Shown: piece after piece, positions 4,643 through 5,607 of the stretch
Numbering within the stretch: the first letter of the stretch is position 1
Layout of the letters: each line of letters starts with the position of its first letter
Origin: Candidatus Kaiserbacteria bacterium
GTDB lineage: Bacteria > Patescibacteriota > Minisyncoccia > Phycocordibacterales > UBA2100
Direction of reading: 5' to 3'
Length of the DNA: 5,607 bases
Assembly (NCBI GenBank): GCA_026985835.1
Contig: JALSPS010000004.1
Coordinates: 1 to 5,607, forward strand
The notes under the pieces: generated by a model
Database searches by the model: none
The model's input: only the letters and a program-made list of their open reading frames with translations
Told to the model about the DNA's origin: nothing
Program-made: the position numbers and the translations under genes

Positions 4643-5605
4643 TTACGACAATTTTTCTTGAAGGGCATCTATTATGTGTTTAATATGTCCTTGCATTATC
4701 TTTTCAATTCCAGACCAGCTCTCTTTAATCCTATGATCCGTGACTCTATCTTGAGGAAAGTTATATGTGCGAATTTTTTCACTCCGATCCATTGACCCAA
4801 CCTGCTGAGCTCTCTGCCCTGACCTTTCTTTTGCTTCTTCTTCATCCTTCATTTGTTGCAAGCGTGACTTTAGGATTGACATTGCTTTCTCTCGGTTCTT
4901 TTGTTGAGTACGCTCAGCAGTGCAACGAACAACCAAACCTGTTGGCTTGTGAGTTAAACGCACAGCTGTTTCAACTTTATTGACATTCTGCCCGCCCTTA
5001 CCGCCAGACCTTGAAAATTCAATTTCCAAATCTGATGGATTTATTTCAATCGTAGTTCTTTTATAAACTGGTAAAATTGCAATACTTGCCGTACTTGTAT
5101 GAATTCTTCCTTGCTTTTCTGTAACCGGAACCCTTTGAACCCTGTGTACACCTGTTTCAAAACGCAATAATTTATAGACATCTTGTCCTTTAATTTCAAG
5201 ACTTGCTTCTTTATATCCGCCAAGCTCGTTTTTTGATTCGTTCAAGATACTGACAATCCACCCATTGTTTTCTGCAAAACGCGAATACATTTCCGCTAAT
5301 TGATATGCAAAAAGCGCCGCTTCATCACCTCCCGCTCCAGCTCTTACCTCCAAAACAATTTCATTAGGAAATTTTAACTCTTCTTCATCTGCCGCCTTTA
5401 TGTCAAGTAATTGTTTTTCTATGCCTTTTTTAAGAACCTGTAATGATTTCAAGTCCTCTTTTACCAAATCTTCCATCTCAGGATCTGAATTGAGTATTTC
5501 TTCAGATTCTTGTTCTTTTTGTAAAATTTCTTTGTATTGAGTAACCAAATACGAAAAACGAGAATCATTTGCAAAATCCTCTATATTAAAAGATTCTTCG
5601 TTCAT
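4643..5605 (-). CDS. prfA: Peptide chain release factor 1
   Basis: Class I release factor recognising UAA and UAG and triggering peptidyl-tRNA hydrolysis on the ribosome. From the ATG at 5605, 320 residues are visible. Order: N-terminal helical domain (to about 80), [15 protein letters not shown] (86-100), the stop-codon recognition motif PVT (160-162) within [18 protein letters not shown], the catalytic GGQ (204-206) in [20 protein letters not shown], and DRVTDHRI (286-293). PVT, not SPF, supports RF1 rather than RF2. RF1 is usually near 355-360 residues, with about 30 more at the N-terminus; the window ends 2 nt before this ATG, so the true start may lie outside or this may be a short form. 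The residue before GGQ is Lys where Ala or Pro is common. It ends in TAA directly before the rpsB promoter. Confidence 0.94.
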   Translation of the reverse strand: MNEESFNIEDFANDSRFSYLVTQYKEILQKEQESEEILNSDPEMEDLVKEDLKSLQVLKKGIEKQLLDIKAADEEELKFPNEIVLEVRAGAGGDEAALFAYQLAEMYSRFAENNGWIVSILNESKNELGGYKEASLEIKGQDVYKLLRFETGVHRVQRVPVTEKQGRIHTSTASIAILPVYKRTTIEINPSDLEIEFSRSGGKGGQNVNKVETAVRLTHKPTGLVVRCTAERTQQKNREKAMSILKSRLQQMKDEEEAKERSGQRAQQVGSMDRSEKIRTYNFPQDRVTDHRIKESWSGIEKIMQGHIKHIIDALQEKLS

Positions 5606-5607
5606 AA

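Noticed and set aside
4765..4983. Plus-strand open frame of 72 codons, hydrophobic
   Set aside because: It is opposite the catalytic region of prfA. The hydrophobic stretch mirrors the Lys/Glu-rich codons of RF1, and there is no start signal.

Overview
This is an AT-rich bacterial stretch that mixes housekeeping translation genes with a two-gene cell-envelope operon and a tRNA locus. No single marker fixes the organism. A very short EF-Ts (192 residues), a PheS that starts without its usual N-terminal coiled-coil domain, the near absence of Shine-Dalgarno sequences and the AT-rich intergenic regions together suggest a reduced-genome bacterium. A member of the Patescibacteria (Candidate Phyla Radiation) is my best guess. 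This is inference from gene style, not from a database match.

Layout: (1) Positions 1-388, minus strand: 5' part of pheS (phenylalanyl-tRNA synthetase alpha subunit), clearly richer in GC (about 51% over 121-300) than the rest. (2) 389-475: a short divergent promoter region in which both candidate -10 boxes lie 6-7 nt from the start codons, implying leaderless or nearly leaderless mRNAs. (3) 476-2405, plus strand: a processive family-2 glycosyltransferase (QxxRW type, membrane-embedded) followed 7 nt later by a membrane-anchored, coiled-coil, thioredoxin-fold protein with a CRDC active site. The two look translationally coupled. (4) 2406-2649: a tRNA-Thr(UGU) gene on the minus strand, and downstream of its 3' end two nearly identical 70-bp tandem units that align along most of their length with the tRNA and look like decayed tRNA copies. 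(5) 2650-2813: the tRNA promoter, several inverted repeats of unknown role and an AT-rich terminator for the minus-strand cluster. (6) 2814-5605, minus strand: prfA (release factor 1), rpsB (ribosomal protein S2), tsf (EF-Ts) and a small unrecognised membrane protein, transcribed in that order. rpsB has its own strong candidate promoter just after prfA and an 80-nt leader with a hairpin.

Functionally, prfA, rpsB, tsf, pheS and tRNA-Thr all serve translation. The glycosyltransferase/thioredoxin pair is the accessory part: a likely surface polysaccharide synthase with an extracytoplasmic thiol-active partner, lying against the 3' end of a tRNA gene that carries repeated tRNA-derived sequence. 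The tRNA-derived tandem array is the most unusual thing here. I see no convincing complete novel defence or mobile system.
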